Assembly (NCBI GenBank): GCA_016201645.1
Contig: JACQCL010000166.1
Location: forward strand, 1-5,617
Length of the DNA stretch: 5,617 bases
Reading direction: 5' to 3'
Source of the DNA: Candidatus Rokuibacteriota bacterium
GTDB lineage: Bacteria; Methylomirabilota; Methylomirabilia; Rokubacteriales; CSP1-6
Shown piece after piece: positions 5,201-5,617 of this stretch. The translations under genes and the position numbers were made by a program. The stretch's first letter is position 1. Every line of letters begins with the position of its first letter. Below the pieces are notes generated by a model. That model was not told where the DNA came from and did not search any database. It saw nothing but the letters and a program-made list of their open reading frames with translations.

Positions 5201-5617
5201 TCAGGCGGCGCGGCCTTCCTCAACGACCGACGTAATGATGTAGGTCCCGCTTTTCGCGTCGCGCTCGAGGGTGACGATCTTCTGCTTGGCGGCCTCCTCC
5301 AGGAGCTTGGAGAAGGTCGAGTAGCCGTAGTAGGACTCGTTGAAGGCGGGGTTCTTGCGGATCATGGTCTGCTTGACCATGGAGCCCCAGAGGACCTCCT
5401 TGTTCTCCCGCCGGAGGGCCTGGATCGCCTCAATCAGCTGGGCGAACGCCTCCGCCTTCTTCTCCGGCAGCCCGCGCAGGAGGTGGGTCTTCTTGGCCTC
5501 CCGGATCAGGTCTTCGTAGAAGATGAACTCGTCACAGTTCGACACGAGGAGCTCGGAGGAGGAGGATTTGACGCCGAGGCCGATCACGTAGCGGTCGTTC
5601 TCCCGGAGCTTGGAGAC
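5201..5617 (-). CDS. NYN (LabA/PIN-like) domain plus OST-HTH/LOTUS domain protein, C-terminal part
   Basis: The gene runs off the right edge of the window; the last 138 residues are visible and the start is missing. GTG 5587 is internal, as the family sequence continues upstream. Visible residues 1-37 (SKLRENDRYVIGLGVKSSSSELLVSNCDEFIFYEDL) match the end of a NYN/LabA-like PIN nuclease fold: the last strands and helices after the SD motif expected just outside the window. After a short Lys- and Glu-rich linker, residues about 57-132 form an OST-HTH/LOTUS domain: an AFAQLIEAIQALRREN helix, VLWGSMVKQTMIRKNPAF, then YYGYSTFSKLLEEAA and a closing strand pair GTYIITSV. NYN domains are metal-dependent RNase-like folds, and LOTUS domains bind RNA in the proteins studied. 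The protein probably acts on RNA in the cytoplasm, but the target is unknown and the acidic catalytic residues are mostly out of view. It is the most upstream visible gene of the minus-strand cluster, with its stop 23 bases before the CoA-transferase start. Confidence 0.83.
   Translation of the reverse strand, partial: VSKLRENDRYVIGLGVKSSSSELLVSNCDEFIFYEDLIREAKKTHLLRGLPEKKAEAFAQLIEAIQALRRENKEVLWGSMVKQTMIRKNPAFNESYYGYSTFSKLLEEAAKQKIVTLERDAKSGTYIITSVVEEGRAA

Overview
The window is 5.6 kb of GC-rich bacterial chromosome, densely packed with genes. GTG or TTG starts serve several of them and neighbouring genes have short or negative spacing. A stand-alone lipid A biosynthesis N-terminal-domain protein and a protein with a Sec-type signal peptide point to a Gram-negative (diderm) cell. 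The gene mix (FAD/Fe-S 2-hydroxyacid oxidase tail, TSUP carrier, family III CoA-transferase, D-2-hydroxyacid dehydrogenase) suits a soil or groundwater heterotroph such as Rokubacteria/Methylomirabilota or a deltaproteobacterium. That placement is an inference from gene style only.

Layout: (a) 1-1405, plus strand: the C-terminal part of an Fe-S oxidoreductase with CCG domains, overlapping a TSUP-family membrane carrier. (b) 1386-2711, minus strand: a two-gene unit, first a small three-helix LAB_N membrane protein and then a D-2-hydroxyacid dehydrogenase whose 3' end overlaps the end of the TSUP gene. (c) 2712-2819: a short divergent intergenic region. (d) 2820-3320, plus strand: an unrecognised helical protein of about 166 residues. 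(e) 3317-5617, minus strand: a run of three genes: a NYN-LOTUS protein cut by the right edge of the window, a CaiB/BaiF CoA-transferase, and a secreted DsbA-family thiol oxidoreductase.

The main discovery is the last gene. Its frame from a well-placed ATG at 3922 is open to 3317 except for one UGA codon at 3760-3758. That codon lies exactly where the first, nucleophilic cysteine of the thioredoxin-fold CPYC active site belongs, so the site reads U-P-Y-C. Starting 14 bases after the UGA, the mRNA can form an 8-bp hairpin with an AGGU loop. The loop lies 22 nt from the UGA and resembles the bacterial SECIS of E. coli fdhF. The gene is therefore best read as a DsbA-like selenoprotein of 201 residues. 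A standard gene caller would report only a 138-residue fragment starting inside the SECIS, without signal peptide or active site. No sel genes are visible in the window, so the Sec machinery must be looked for elsewhere in the genome.

No rRNA, tRNA, CRISPR array or mobile element was seen. Convergent gene pairs overlap at their stop codons, leaving no room for intergenic terminators.
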